A stretch of 64,000 nucleotides of DNA from Pseudorhizobium banfieldiae (GCF_000967425.1 NZ_FO082820.1:992001-1056000), one strand, 5' to 3'; shown: positions 37,336-47,023, counted from the first letter of the stretch. Numbers and translations: made by a program. Notes: a model not told the origin generated them from the sequence alone.

Positions 37336-37351
37336 TGGCATGGCGATTGCA
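37336..37351 (+). promoter_or_regulatory. Sigma-54 promoter (-24/-12) for the second ABC operon
   Basis: TGGCATGGCGATTGCA: the GG (37337-37338) and GC (37349-37350) are exactly 10 bases apart and TTGCA is perfect. Predicted start of transcription is near 37362, 54 bp before the ATG. A sigma-54 activator gene is in the same cluster. The rest of the 301-bp gap holds no gene. Confidence 0.7.
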
Positions 37352-37415
37352 GGAATTGGAGAGACTGCCGGCACGCAAAGAAGGCCGCAGCGCTAACCGC
37401 AAGAAGGAGAATCCA

Positions 37416-38948
37416 ATGGGGAACTTCAGACGCATCTTTCTGGCTTCGGCAGCCCTCGCAATGCTGCCCTTGACGCCGCTGCAGGCATCCGAGATCCGGG
37501 TGGGCTTCACCACTGACGCCCTTACGCTCGATCCCGCCAACCATCGCAACCGCGAGACGGAAACCATCATCCGCAATCTCTACGACGGGATACTCACGCG
37601 CGATGGAGACATGGAGATCGTGCCGGAGATTGCTGAATCCTGGACGCAGACATCACCTACCAGTTTCGAATTCGTCATCCGCCAGGGGATCAAGTTCCAC
37701 GACGGAACTGATCTGACGGCGGAGGACGTCAAGTTCACGCTGGACCGCCTGACGGTCGAAGGCGCGATGGGGGACGGCCAGACCAGTCCGCGCAAGAGCT
37801 TGCTTGGGCCGGTGGACTCGGTTGCCGTTGATGGCAACAAGGTCATTGTCACGCTGAGCGAGCCTTGGCCTATCCTTCCGGCTATGTTGCCGGTGCAGGA
37901 GGTGGTGTCGAAGTCCTTCGTGGAGAAGGTCGGCTCTGCGGGACTGGCAACCGAGGTCAACGGTGCCGGCCCTTTCAAGCTGGTCGAGTGGCGCAAGGGC
38001 GATTCCGTGATCATGGAGCGCTTTGACGACTACTACGGCGGTTCGCCTGATATCGCGCCCGCGGGCAAGGCGTGCGTCGATCGTGTCATCTTCAAGATCA
38101 TTCCGGAGACCGCCTCGCGCGTGGCCGCCCTCCTGTCCGGCGACGTCGACATCATCAACGAGCTTCCGCCCTTTTCCATCTCGCAGGTCGAGTCAAATCC
38201 GAACACGGGAGTCATGACCGTCAACGGGACGCGCAGCTTCTTCATCGCGCTTAACAACAAGGGCGAGATCTTCGACGACATCAAGGTCCGCCAGGCTGTG
38301 GCCCATGCACTCGACAAGTCGCTGATCGTCGACCGCATCCTCGGAGGGAATGCCGTCTCGATCGAAGGCATCCTCAGCCCCGCTGCATTCGGCGCTTCGG
38401 AGCTTCCCGCGGCCGGCTATGATCCGGACAAGGCCAAGGCGCTGCTCGCCGAAGCCGGCTATCCGGATGGCATCGATGTCGTGATCGACACGGAAGGTGC
38501 CCACAAGGATACGGTGGAAGCAATCGCCTCCGTTCTCGCCAAGAGCGGGATACGCGCCAAGGTCGAGGTGAGCGAAGGTGCCTTGCTGAAGGCAAAATGG
38601 GACCCGAAGAGCGAGGCTCCGCAAGGGCACATGTACTTCACCTCCTGGGGTAACGGTTCGCTCGACCCTTACGACATCTTCGTCCCGACGCATCGTAGCG
38701 GCGACCGCGGCAACACCGCCTATTACGCGAACCCGAAGCTCGACGAACTGCTGGACAAGGCTTCTGTCGAACTCGACGCCGACAAGCGGGCGGCTCTCTA
38801 CAAGGAGGCGGAGACGATCATCAACGCCGACCAGCCCTATGTCTATCTTTGGGTGCCCAAGGATATCTACGGGGTTTCGAAGCGGGTGAAAGGCTGGAAG
38901 CCGAGTGCCGACAGCCGCATCAATCTCCACGACGCCTGCGTCGAATAG
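37416..38948 (+). CDS. ABC transporter substrate-binding protein, family 5
   Basis: 510 residues from ATG 37416 behind AAGGAG. Sec signal (MGNFRRIFLASAALAMLPL, cut near LQASE), so periplasmic. SBP_bac_5 core: SFEFVIRQGIKFHDGTDLTAEDVKFTLDR (quoted in part: IKFHDGTDLTAEDVKF), IINELPPFSISQVE and the hinge VRQAVAHALDKSLI. First gene of a five-gene transporter operon. It is only weakly related to the other family 5 protein in this window, so the ligand probably differs. Confidence 0.92.
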   Translation: MGNFRRIFLASAALAMLPLTPLQASEIRVGFTTDALTLDPANHRNRETETIIRNLYDGILTRDGDMEIVPEIAESWTQTSPTSFEFVIRQGIKFHDGTDLTAEDVKFTLDRLTVEGAMGDGQTSPRKSLLGPVDSVAVDGNKVIVTLSEPWPILPAMLPVQEVVSKSFVEKVGSAGLATEVNGAGPFKLVEWRKGDSVIMERFDDYYGGSPDIAPAGKACVDRVIFKIIPETASRVAALLSGDVDIINELPPFSISQVESNPNTGVMTVNGTRSFFIALNNKGEIFDDIKVRQAVAHALDKSLIVDRILGGNAVSIEGILSPAAFGASELPAAGYDPDKAKALLAEAGYPDGIDVVIDTEGAHKDTVEAIASVLAKSGIRAKVEVSEGALLKAKWDPKSEAPQGHMYFTSWGNGSLDPYDIFVPTHRSGDRGNTAYYANPKLDELLDKASVELDADKRAALYKEAETIINADQPYVYLWVPKDIYGVSKRVKGWKPSADSRINLHDACVE

Positions 38949-38961
38949 CGGAACGCGGTCG

Positions 38962-39969
38962 ATGCGGTTGGGTACGCTCGTCGAACGTCTGCTGCAACTG
39001 ATCCCGGTCCTGCTTGGTGTGAGCCTCATCGTCTTCCTGATGCTGGCGCTCACACCGGGCGACCCCGTTGAGATCATGATCGGCGACCAGAACATGACGG
39101 CGGAGCAGGAAGCCCTGCTTCGCAGTGATCTGGGGCTGGACCGTCCACTACCGGAGCGGTTCCTGAGCTTTGTCGGTAACGCCTTGCAGGGCGAGTTCGG
39201 GACCAGCTTCTTTCACAGGCGCCCGGTGCTCGACGTAATCGTGGAGCGGCTGCCCGCGACCATCGAACTCAGTCTTGTGGCGATGGTCATCGCCCTTGCC
39301 ACCGCCATTCCCCTCGGTGTGGCGGCGGCCATCCACAAGAACACCATCATCGACCGCATAGCGACGGTCGGCTCCCTCTTCGGGGTCTCCTTGCCGGGTT
39401 TCTGGTTCGGCATCCTGCTTCTCATGCTCTTCGCGGTGCATCTTCGCCTCCTGCCGGTCTCCGGTCGGATCGGCTTCGACAGCGAGGTCCCGATGGTGAC
39501 GGGTTTCCTGCTGATCGACACGCTCGTGCATGGGCGCTTCTACGCCTTCTGGGATGCCCTGAGGCATATCGTTCTGCCGGCGATCACGCTCGGCCTGCCG
39601 ATGACTGCGATCCTGACGCGCGTTACCCGAACAGCCATGCTGGAGGTCATGCGACAGGATTATGTGGCGTTCGCCGAAGCCAAAGGCATCAGCCGGCACA
39701 GGATCCTCTACCGCCACGCGCTGAAGAACGCGCTCATCCCGACCGTTTCGGTCGCGGCCATCGAAACGGGCTCGCTGCTCGGGGGCAATATGATCGTTGA
39801 AACCGTCTTCGGCTGGCCTGGGCTTGGCCGGTTGGTTGTGGAGAGCATCTTTGTGCGCAACTATCCGCTCGTCCAGGCGGCGGTCCTGCTTTACGCCGTG
39901 ACCTATGTTCTGATGAACTTCGTCGCCGACATTCTCTACACCGTCCTCAATCCGCGGGTGAAGCTATGA
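38962..39969 (+). CDS. ABC transporter permease, DppB type
   Basis: 335 residues from ATG 38962. Six membrane segments, DppB signatures (GDPVEIMIGDQNMTAEQ after helix 1, RQDYVAFAEAKGISRHRIL as the EAA loop). Longer than most DppB proteins because of an insertion near 190-215. Overlaps the next gene by four bases (ATGA). Confidence 0.92.
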   Translation: MRLGTLVERLLQLIPVLLGVSLIVFLMLALTPGDPVEIMIGDQNMTAEQEALLRSDLGLDRPLPERFLSFVGNALQGEFGTSFFHRRPVLDVIVERLPATIELSLVAMVIALATAIPLGVAAAIHKNTIIDRIATVGSLFGVSLPGFWFGILLLMLFAVHLRLLPVSGRIGFDSEVPMVTGFLLIDTLVHGRFYAFWDALRHIVLPAITLGLPMTAILTRVTRTAMLEVMRQDYVAFAEAKGISRHRILYRHALKNALIPTVSVAAIETGSLLGGNMIVETVFGWPGLGRLVVESIFVRNYPLVQAAVLLYAVTYVLMNFVADILYTVLNPRVKL

Positions 39970-40859
39970 GTGCGGTCTCCGATCCGGTCCCCGCCGCCGC
40001 AGTCTCTCCGTTCCGGCGAAATCTCTCTTCTTTCAAGGAGAACCGTCTGGCGCTCGGGAGCGCGCTGGTGCTGCTTGTGTTCGTCATCATGGCCGTATTC
40101 GCGCCATGGATCGCGCCGCAGGATCCTTACGAAACGGACCTCTTCCGGCGGCTCCAGCCGCCCGCCTGGATGGAAGGGGGCGAGTGGGGCTACCTGCTTG
40201 GCTGCGACGCGCTGGGGCGCGACATCCTTTCGCGCATCATCTACGGCGCCCGGATTTCGATCTTCATCGGCACCGTCGTCGTGATCGCGGCAACGATGAT
40301 CGGGATCATGGCCGGTCTGGCTGCCGGGTATCTGCGCGGATGGGTCGACGTCGTCATTTCACGGCTGGTCGATATTCTGCTCGGCTTTCCCTACCTCATC
40401 TTCGCGATCGGCCTGATGGCGATGATGGGGCCCGGCCTGTTCAACATCGTGCTGGCGCTGGTCTACAAGGAATGGGTCATTCCCTGCCGCGTCGTCCGCG
40501 GCGAAACGCTGGCGGTCCGGGAACTGGAATATGTGGAAGCCGCTCGCGCGCTTGGTGCCTCCCGTTTCCACATCATGATCCGTGAGATCATGCCGAACGT
40601 GCTTTCCGCCGTCCTTGTGGTGGCAACCATCCGCATGGCGGACGTGATCATCCTGGAAGCCAGCCTCAGCTTCCTTGGTCTTGGTGTCCAGCCGCCAACG
40701 GCATCCTGGGGCTCGATGGTCGCCGACGGCCGTGCCTTCATCCTGGAGGCCTGGTGGGTATCGACCTTCCCCGGCCTGGCAATCCTTCTCCTGGTGCTTG
40801 TGATCAACGTCGCGAGCCAGGGCCTGCGCGATGCCTTCGATCCGAGGTTCCACGAATGA
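39966..40859 (+). CDS. ABC transporter permease, DppC type
   Basis: 297 residues. Cytoplasmic N-terminus, six membrane segments, LLGCDALGRDILSRII and LEASLSFLGLGVQPPTASWG as in DppC. Overlaps both neighbours by four bases, so tightly coupled. Confidence 0.92.
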   Translation: MSAVSDPVPAAAVSPFRRNLSSFKENRLALGSALVLLVFVIMAVFAPWIAPQDPYETDLFRRLQPPAWMEGGEWGYLLGCDALGRDILSRIIYGARISIFIGTVVVIAATMIGIMAGLAAGYLRGWVDVVISRLVDILLGFPYLIFAIGLMAMMGPGLFNIVLALVYKEWVIPCRVVRGETLAVRELEYVEAARALGASRFHIMIREIMPNVLSAVLVVATIRMADVIILEASLSFLGLGVQPPTASWGSMVADGRAFILEAWWVSTFPGLAILLLVLVINVASQGLRDAFDPRFHE

Positions 40860-41860
40860 CAGCCCATCCGTCTCCACTTCTCGAAGTCGAAGGTCTTCGG
40901 ACTGTCTTCGATACGCGCGCCGGCCGGGCTTTCGCCGTCGATGGGGTCGACATTGCCGTCCGACCGGGCGAGTGCCTCGGCGTGGTTGGTGAAAGCGGGT
41001 CCGGCAAGAGCGTGACCTTCTCGTCGGTCATGGGAATCGTCCGGTCGCCTGGACATATCGAAGCGGGTTCCATCCGGTTTAACGGCGTCGACCTGCGGGC
41101 ACTCTCTCCGCAGGAGATGCGCAAGGTCCGTGGCCGCCATATCGCCATGACGATGCAGGATGCATTGACGGCTCTCAACCCGGCTCTCACGGTCGGTGAG
41201 CAGATACTCGAAGTCCTCTACGCGCACGATGAGACGCTTCCGCCGGAACGGAACGCTCGGCGCAAGGCGGCAATCGCAAAGGCCGTGGAAATGCTCGAAC
41301 TGGTCGGCATAGCTTCGGCGGCCGACCGGCTGAGGAACTATCCGCACGAGTTCTCCGGCGGCATGCGCCAACGCATCATGATCGCCATCGCGCTTGCCTG
41401 CCGGCCAAAGCTGCTGATCGCCGACGAACCGACGACGGCGCTCGACGTGACGATCCAGGCGCAGGTCCTCGAGCTGATCGCCGACATGCGCGTCAAGCTC
41501 GGCATGAGCGTCGTCCTCATCACGCACGATCTCGGCGTGGTCTCGGAATATTGTGATCGGGTCATGGTCATGTATGCCGGGCAGGTGGTCGAGCAGGGTC
41601 CGACGGAGGCAGTCATAGGCGATCCCAGGCATCCGTATACCAAGGGGCTCCTCGGCTCGATCCCGCGACTGTCCATGCGTGGCCATCCAATCACCCCGAT
41701 CGAAGGCCAGGTTCCGGACCTGATTGGACTGCCACCGCAATGTCGCTTCTACTCCCGATGCAGCGAGCGGCTCGATGCCTGCCTGGACGTCATCGAGATG
41801 CGCGAGGTCGGCGCCGCTCGCCGGGCTCGCTGTATCCGCCTGCCGGAGGTCGAGGCATGA
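40856..41860 (+). CDS. ABC transporter ATPase, DppD type
   Basis: 334 residues. Walker A GESGSGKS, signature FSGGMRQR, Walker [19 protein letters not shown]. The C-terminal region has the DppD Cys pattern ([14 protein letters not shown]). ATG chosen because ATGA overlaps the preceding stop; longer frames only overlap the permease. Confidence 0.92.
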   Translation: MTAHPSPLLEVEGLRTVFDTRAGRAFAVDGVDIAVRPGECLGVVGESGSGKSVTFSSVMGIVRSPGHIEAGSIRFNGVDLRALSPQEMRKVRGRHIAMTMQDALTALNPALTVGEQILEVLYAHDETLPPERNARRKAAIAKAVEMLELVGIASAADRLRNYPHEFSGGMRQRIMIAIALACRPKLLIADEPTTALDVTIQAQVLELIADMRVKLGMSVVLITHDLGVVSEYCDRVMVMYAGQVVEQGPTEAVIGDPRHPYTKGLLGSIPRLSMRGHPITPIEGQVPDLIGLPPQCRFYSRCSERLDACLDVIEMREVGAARRARCIRLPEVEA

Positions 41861-42873
41861 ACGAGACAGATACGCAGCCACTCTTGAGGGTGGACAATCT
41901 GACGAAGCACTACGGCGGACAGCGTGGGCCTCTTGCCTTGCTGACAGGCAAACCGGCCATCAACATCCGTGCCCTGAACGGCGTCTCCTTCGATGTTCGA
42001 CGAGGAGAAACGCTCGGCCTGATCGGCGAGAGCGGTTGCGGTAAGTCGACGCTCGGGCGGACCCTGCTGCGGCTTCACGAGCCGACGTCAGGGAAGGTGA
42101 TCTTCGATGATGAGGACATCACCAGTCTGAAGCCCGACGCCCTGAAGGCGATGAGGCGACATATGCAGATCATCTTCCAGGACCCCTATGCCTCCCTCAA
42201 CCCGCGCCGGACCGTGGGAGACATCATCGGCCTGCCGCTCAAGCTTCATGGGCTGGCCTCCGGTCGGGGCGACCTGCGCGACCGGGTGGCGGCCATCATG
42301 GAGAAGGTAGGCTTGAAGACTGGTCATCTCGACCGCTACCCACACCAGTTCTCGGGCGGTCAGCGACAGCGGATCGGCATCGCCCGTGCCCTGATCAGCC
42401 ACCCCAAGTTCATCGTCTGCGACGAGCCTGTCTCGGCGCTGGACGTCTCGATCCAGGCGCAGATCATCAAGCTCTTGACGGACCTCAAGGAGGAGATGGG
42501 CCTCACCTACCTCTTCGTGTCCCACGACATATCGGTCATCGGCTATCTGAGCGACCGTGTCGCCGTGATGTATCTCGGCGAGATCGTCGAGATGGGACCG
42601 GTTGAACGCGTTCTGTCGAAGCCCCGCCATCCCTACACCCAGAGCCTGATGTCGGCCGTTCCGGATGTCGATCATCCTGGGAAACGAAACCGGGTGCGGC
42701 TGACGGGGGACCTGCCTTCGCCGCAATCCCCGCCGCGGGGCTGCAAGTTCCACACCCGTTGTCCGCTGGCGGTGGACCGGTGCCGACGGGAGGTGCCGAT
42801 CCGGCAGGATCTCGGCGGTGGACACAGTGCCGCATGTCATCTCCTTCAAGACAACGTCTCCATACTGGGGTAA
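41857..42873 (+). CDS. ABC transporter ATPase, DppF type
   Basis: 338 residues, ATGA overlap with the preceding gene. Walker A GESGCGKS, signature [28 protein letters not shown]-terminal Cys region ([15 protein letters not shown]). Completes the second peptide-type importer. Confidence 0.92.
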   Translation: MNETDTQPLLRVDNLTKHYGGQRGPLALLTGKPAINIRALNGVSFDVRRGETLGLIGESGCGKSTLGRTLLRLHEPTSGKVIFDDEDITSLKPDALKAMRRHMQIIFQDPYASLNPRRTVGDIIGLPLKLHGLASGRGDLRDRVAAIMEKVGLKTGHLDRYPHQFSGGQRQRIGIARALISHPKFIVCDEPVSALDVSIQAQIIKLLTDLKEEMGLTYLFVSHDISVIGYLSDRVAVMYLGEIVEMGPVERVLSKPRHPYTQSLMSAVPDVDHPGKRNRVRLTGDLPSPQSPPRGCKFHTRCPLAVDRCRREVPIRQDLGGGHSAACHLLQDNVSILG

Positions 42874-42878
42874 CACAG

Positions 42879-43982
42879 GTGAAGAACTTCGATCCCGTTC
42901 AAGGCCGTCCCGTTTTGCTTTCCGGTTCGCCCTACGAACGTGGTGTTTCGCAAGCCGCCAAAGCCGGGATTGCCACAGAGCAAGTAGGTGCCGCCATCTA
43001 CGCGCGGGTCGAGCAGGCCCGCATGTCCGGGCTGATAAATGCGGAGAACCTGCGTTACATCGAGGCGCAACGCGCCTTCCTGACCGAACATGATCCACAT
43101 TCCATGGCGGAACTGCGGGGAATCGCGGACGGCTTCGGCCTTTCGGAGAGTGATCTCTTCCTACACCAGCACATCACGATCCTTCGGGATCTTGTGCCGG
43201 CCGCAGATCCCGCACCCGACGTCGATGGATGCAGCACCTTTGCGGTCGGCGCGGGAGCCGACGGGCCGCTTGTCGTCAAGAACAGGGATTTCTCTGGGAC
43301 CCATCTCGGGATACAGCGGGTCTTTCTTCACGAGGGTCCAGACATCGCGAGCGGGCGAATGATCTGCGTCGGCAGTGCCGGCAGTCCGGGCGCCTATTCC
43401 AGCGGGATGAATGATGCCGGGCTTGCGCTCGTCGACAACCATGTCGGCTCCCGCCGCCATGGGATCGGCTGGCTGCGCTACTTCCTCATGACACGCATCC
43501 TTGCAACTTGCGCGACCGTCGAGGAGGCTATCTCGTTCATCGCCGACCGGACGCATGCAGGCGGCGGCAATATTGTCTTGGGAGATCGTGCCGGGAATAC
43601 GGCGGCAATCGAACTGGGGACGGACCGGGTCGGGGTCGAGAAGGGAACCCTCTCCTGGCGGACCAATCATTTCACGACACCAACCATGCGCGAATTCAAC
43701 CTGATGGAAGAAGGGGACCGGATCGACGCCAACTCGATCGCCCGGCTCGAATTCCTGTCGCGCGAAATTCCTGCCCGGGACTGGGATGTCGCCGCTGCCG
43801 CCGCCTTGATGGCAACGCATGCGGAGGATGGTCTCGATTGCGGGCCGCTTTGCCAGCATTCCGGGGACGGCGGCTCCCAGACGATCTCTTCCGCAATCTT
43901 CTGCTGCACGGAAGGCCGCCTCTATTTCCACGAGGGCAACCCCTGCCTGAGGCAATGGCAGTCATTTGAAATCGCGGTATAG
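42879..43982 (+). CDS. Peptidase C45-like N-terminal nucleophile hydrolase (acyltransferase/amidase)
   Basis: 367 residues from GTG 42879, behind GGGG at suitable spacing. The family contains acyl-CoA:6-aminopenicillanate acyltransferase and N-acyl amidases. The Gly-Cys pair in DVDGCSTFAVG (C118) is the expected self-cleavage site that frees an N-terminal Cys nucleophile. It is followed by VVKNRDFSG and by LVDNHVGSRRHGIGWLRYF, also family-typical. No signal peptide, so cytoplasmic. As the sixth gene of the transporter operon, it probably cleaves an imported N-acyl compound or peptide. Confidence 0.8.
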   Translation: MKNFDPVQGRPVLLSGSPYERGVSQAAKAGIATEQVGAAIYARVEQARMSGLINAENLRYIEAQRAFLTEHDPHSMAELRGIADGFGLSESDLFLHQHITILRDLVPAADPAPDVDGCSTFAVGAGADGPLVVKNRDFSGTHLGIQRVFLHEGPDIASGRMICVGSAGSPGAYSSGMNDAGLALVDNHVGSRRHGIGWLRYFLMTRILATCATVEEAISFIADRTHAGGGNIVLGDRAGNTAAIELGTDRVGVEKGTLSWRTNHFTTPTMREFNLMEEGDRIDANSIARLEFLSREIPARDWDVAAAAALMATHAEDGLDCGPLCQHSGDGGSQTISSAIFCCTEGRLYFHEGNPCLRQWQSFEIAV

Positions 43983-43987
43983 TCGCC

Positions 43988-45007
43988 ATGTCTCAGACAG
44001 GGCGGACCATGGCAGATTATCAGCGCGATCTCATCGGTGAACATCCGAGCATCGATGCCTTGCGGCTGCTTATCGCCCGCGTCGCCAGGAGCCCTGCCAG
44101 AACCGTCCTGATCTATGGTGAAACCGGCACCGGCAAGGGGCTCGTCGCAAGAATGCTGCACCAGCAATCGGCACGCGCCACGGGAGAGTTCGTAGATATC
44201 AATTGTGCGGCCATTCCCGACAGCCTGCTGGAATCGGAACTGTTCGGTCATGAGCGCGGGGCCTTCACCGGTGCCCAGGTCAAGAAGACAGGTCTCGTTG
44301 AGGCCGCTCACAAGGGGACTGTTTTCCTGGACGAGATTCGCGAGATGGATCTTGTCCTGCAGGCGAAGCTCCTGAGCTTTCTGGACACCCAGAGCTTCAG
44401 GCGGGTGGGTGCCGTGACAACCACCTCAGTGGATGTCCGGTTGGTCGCGGCGACGAACAAGATTCTGCTCGGCGAGGTGACATCGGGCCGCTTTCGCGAG
44501 GACCTCTATTACCGGCTCCAGGTCGTTGCCATCAATCTTCCTGCCCTGCGTGAGCGGGCAAGCGACGTGCTCATCCTCTCGCGGCATTTCATCGACAAAT
44601 TCAACCGGTTGTACAATCGCCAGATCGTCGGGTTGAGCCCGGACGTGCAGGAGATCTTCCTGAAGTATCCATGGCCGGGCAATGTCCGGGAATTGGAGAA
44701 CCTGATCGAACGCATCTTCATCCTCGAAGACGAGGATGTCATCCACACCCACCACCTTCCAGACCGGATCCTGCGTAGCGTCAAGGCAAGGGGGCAGGGG
44801 CAGGGCCCTTCATCAGGTCCGCGCGAGGATGCGGAGGTGGATCTCACATTGGGCTTCCATGAGGCGACGGCCCACTTCCAGAAGCGGCTTATCGAGCAGG
44901 CTCTGAAGGCTGCCGATGACAACCTCCAGCGCGCGGCGACCTCGCTGAAGATCAGCCGTCACGCGATGCGCCATCAGATGATCAAGCTCGGATTGCTGTC
45001 GGAGTGA
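43988..45007 (+). CDS. Sigma-54-dependent transcriptional activator lacking a sensory domain
   Basis: 339 residues. AAA+ core: Walker A GETGTGKG (44-51), the sigma-54 contact loop GAFTGA (91-96), Walker B region GTVFLDEIREM and the arginine-finger region GRFREDLYYRL. C-terminal Fis-type HTH (LQRAATSLKISRHAMRHQM). There is almost no N-terminal domain (about 20 residues), so it has no built-in receiver or ligand-binding module, like PspF. Follows the C45 gene by 5 bp. Likely activates both -24/-12 promoters seen in this cluster. Confidence 0.9.
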   Translation: MSQTGRTMADYQRDLIGEHPSIDALRLLIARVARSPARTVLIYGETGTGKGLVARMLHQQSARATGEFVDINCAAIPDSLLESELFGHERGAFTGAQVKKTGLVEAAHKGTVFLDEIREMDLVLQAKLLSFLDTQSFRRVGAVTTTSVDVRLVAATNKILLGEVTSGRFREDLYYRLQVVAINLPALRERASDVLILSRHFIDKFNRLYNRQIVGLSPDVQEIFLKYPWPGNVRELENLIERIFILEDEDVIHTHHLPDRILRSVKARGQGQGPSSGPREDAEVDLTLGFHEATAHFQKRLIEQALKAADDNLQRAATSLKISRHAMRHQMIKLGLLSE

Positions 45008-45019
45008 GGCAGGCGCGCA

Positions 45020-45039
45020 GCACGCGAGCGGCTGCGTGC
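45020..45039. promoter_or_regulatory. Candidate upstream activator site
   Basis: Inverted repeat GCACGC-N8-GCGTGC centred about 117 bp upstream of the predicted transcription start of the AtuA operon, the usual distance for sigma-54 activator sites. It could instead be a weak terminator-like hairpin of the preceding gene. Confidence 0.35.
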
Positions 45040-45120
45040 ACTTCGCGCAATGGCAGCAGGAGCTCCAGAGCCTTCCAAAAAATTCATGTAAGATCAAGTC
45101 GTTAGGGCGGCCATTTCATC

Positions 45121-45136
45121 TGGCACGAGGCATGCA
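45121..45136 (+). promoter_or_regulatory. Sigma-54 promoter (-24/-12) for AtuA operon
   Basis: TGGCACGAGGCATGCA: TGGCACG is the consensus -24 block, GG and GC are exactly 10 bases apart, and the -12 block differs from TTGCA by one base. It lies 42 bp before the ATG of the AtuA gene. Confidence 0.75.
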
Positions 45137-45178
45137 TTCTCCAGTGCGAATGATCAGCCAGTGCACGGAGAATAGCAT

Positions 45179-46561
45179 ATGCGGTCCATGACGATAATCT
45201 GCCCCAACGGGCACCTCGGCTTCGCGCCCCTGAAACCGGCCAGTTTTCATCTGGGGGTAGAGCGCCAGCCGGACTTCATTGCGGCCGACAGCGGGAGTGA
45301 CGATATCGGCCCGGGGCCGCTTGGCCATGACACCTGCGCCAGTCCGAAGGCATGGCAGGAGCACGATCTTGAGGAAATGCTGCTCGCTTCGCGCCGGCTG
45401 GGAGTACCGATGATCATCGGGTCCGCCGGGGATACCGGCACGAACAGCCGGGTCGACATGTATGTCGAAATGATCCGCGAGATCGCCGCCCGCCACAGGC
45501 TGCCGGCCTTCAAGATCGGTTGGTTCTATTCGGAAGTGGACAAGGAGTTCGTCCGCTCCAAGATCCGGGGCGGCTCACCCATCCAGGGTCTGGATGCGCG
45601 CCTCAACCTGACCGAGGAAGAGCTGGACGCCACCGACCGCATCGTTGCGATGGCAGGTGTCCATCCCTTCCGCGCTCTTCTGGATCAGGGATGCGATGTG
45701 ATCATTGGCGGCCGTTCCTCCGACAGTGCCGTTTTTGCGTCTGCGGCACTGGCGCGGGGCTTTCCGGAAGCACAGTCCTACTATCTCGGGAAGGTGCTGG
45801 AGTGTGCATCCTTCTGCGCCGAGCCCTATGGTGCCAAGGAGACGGTCCTTGGCGAGATAACCGACGATTGGGTGGAGGTGACCGCCATGGCGCCGGAGCA
45901 GCGCTGTACGGTGGCCTCGGTCGCCGGGCACGCCATGTATGAACGATCGAACCCCTTCTTCGAATATGTGGCGGGTGGCATGCTCGACATGACCAATTGC
46001 GCCTACGAGCAGGTTTCGGAAAAGACGACGCGTGTCACCGGCATGGAATTCGTGCCTGCGACCGACTTCCGCGTGAAGCTCGAAGGATCCGGCAAGATCG
46101 GTGAACGATATGTAGGCATGGCGGGTATCCGCGATCCCTACACGATCGCCCATGTGGACGAGGTGATCGAGTGGGCCCGTACGCAGGTGCGCGAGCGGTT
46201 TGGGCCGGATGGCTGGGAACTGCACTACAATGTCTTCGGACGCAACGGCATCATGGGGGAAATGGAGCCGCTCAAGGACAAGCCGGCGCATGAATTGATG
46301 ATCGTGGTGCAGGGCGTGGCGCCGACCAAGGAAATGGCCGAGGAAGTTGCCATCACCGGGACGCGCCAGCTCTTCTACGCTCGGCTGCCGGACGTCAAGG
46401 GCACCGCCGGTGGCGTTTCCTTTGTTCTCGACGAGGTCATGCCTGCAAGCCCCGCCTACCGCTGGACGCTCAACCACACCATGGCGGTCAGCGATCCGCT
46501 CGAACTCTTTCCGACCCATACCGACATTATCGACAGCGCAAAGCTGGAGGCCGCTCAATGA
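45179..46561 (+). CDS. AtuA-like protein (acyclic terpene utilisation family)
   Basis: 460 residues, no signal peptide. Family-typical segments are IIGSAGDTGTNSRVDMYVEMI, DQGCDVIIGGRSSDSAVFA, CASFCAEPYGAKETVLGEI and GTAGGVSFVLDEVMPASPAY. AtuA proteins are widespread in catabolic clusters, but the reaction is not established here. ATG 45179 follows CGGAGA; ATG 45188 is the alternative. Paired with a DUF4387 gene, as commonly seen, and headed by a sigma-54 promoter. Confidence 0.85.
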   Translation: MRSMTIICPNGHLGFAPLKPASFHLGVERQPDFIAADSGSDDIGPGPLGHDTCASPKAWQEHDLEEMLLASRRLGVPMIIGSAGDTGTNSRVDMYVEMIREIAARHRLPAFKIGWFYSEVDKEFVRSKIRGGSPIQGLDARLNLTEEELDATDRIVAMAGVHPFRALLDQGCDVIIGGRSSDSAVFASAALARGFPEAQSYYLGKVLECASFCAEPYGAKETVLGEITDDWVEVTAMAPEQRCTVASVAGHAMYERSNPFFEYVAGGMLDMTNCAYEQVSEKTTRVTGMEFVPATDFRVKLEGSGKIGERYVGMAGIRDPYTIAHVDEVIEWARTQVRERFGPDGWELHYNVFGRNGIMGEMEPLKDKPAHELMIVVQGVAPTKEMAEEVAITGTRQLFYARLPDVKGTAGGVSFVLDEVMPASPAYRWTLNHTMAVSDPLELFPTHTDIIDSAKLEAAQ

Positions 46562-46884
46562 CCACGAAGAAGCTCTCGGATCTCGCCAAAACCATCCGCA
46601 GCAAGAATGCCGGGACCGACAAGATCACCTTCGACATCATCTTCCGCGAGCGGGAGACCTACGAGATGGTGAAGCAGTCGAAGGCGCTGACCCCGCAGAC
46701 CGTGCGCCAGATCCTCGGCATTGATCAAAGTCGCCTGACCGACTTCGTCGAATATGATCCCGCCTATGCCATCAAGTTCACGATCCTGCGTCTGTCGCCG
46801 AGTGGCAGCGCGGGCGACGGTGACATCTTTGGCGCTCAGCAGTACGCGCCGTTCCTGGACCTGGACATCCCTATGCCGCAGTGA
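46558..46884 (+). CDS. DUF4387 protein
   Basis: 108 residues. ATG overlaps the AtuA stop (ATGA). The small acidic/basic protein (SDLAKTIRSKNAGTDKITFD, ILRLSPSGSAGDGDIFGAQQ, in short) fits DUF4387, which almost always accompanies an AtuA-type gene, so it is probably a subunit of the same enzyme. Function unknown. Confidence 0.85.
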   Translation: MTTKKLSDLAKTIRSKNAGTDKITFDIIFRERETYEMVKQSKALTPQTVRQILGIDQSRLTDFVEYDPAYAIKFTILRLSPSGSAGDGDIFGAQQYAPFLDLDIPMPQ

Positions 46885-47000
46885 CTGCGGGACTGCGCTG
46901 CAGCAGATCGGTGTAGCTGGTATGCCTGTGGTGACGTCGCTGACGCACTCCCGATCAAAGGGAGGCATTACGGATCAAGTCCACGTACCTCGCATGGCGC

Positions 47001-47023
47001 GCCCACTGTCGTGACCAGTGGGC
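47001..47023 (+). terminator. Hairpin after the AtuA operon
   Basis: GCCCACTG / CAGTGGGC, eight perfect pairs with a 7-base loop, 117 bp downstream of the DUF4387 stop. No T-run, so termination is only possible. The region 46885-47138 holds no gene I can support. Confidence 0.4.

Noticed and set aside
41749..43098. Frames antisense to the second DppF-type ATPase gene
   Set aside because: No domain match; the sense strand is unambiguous.
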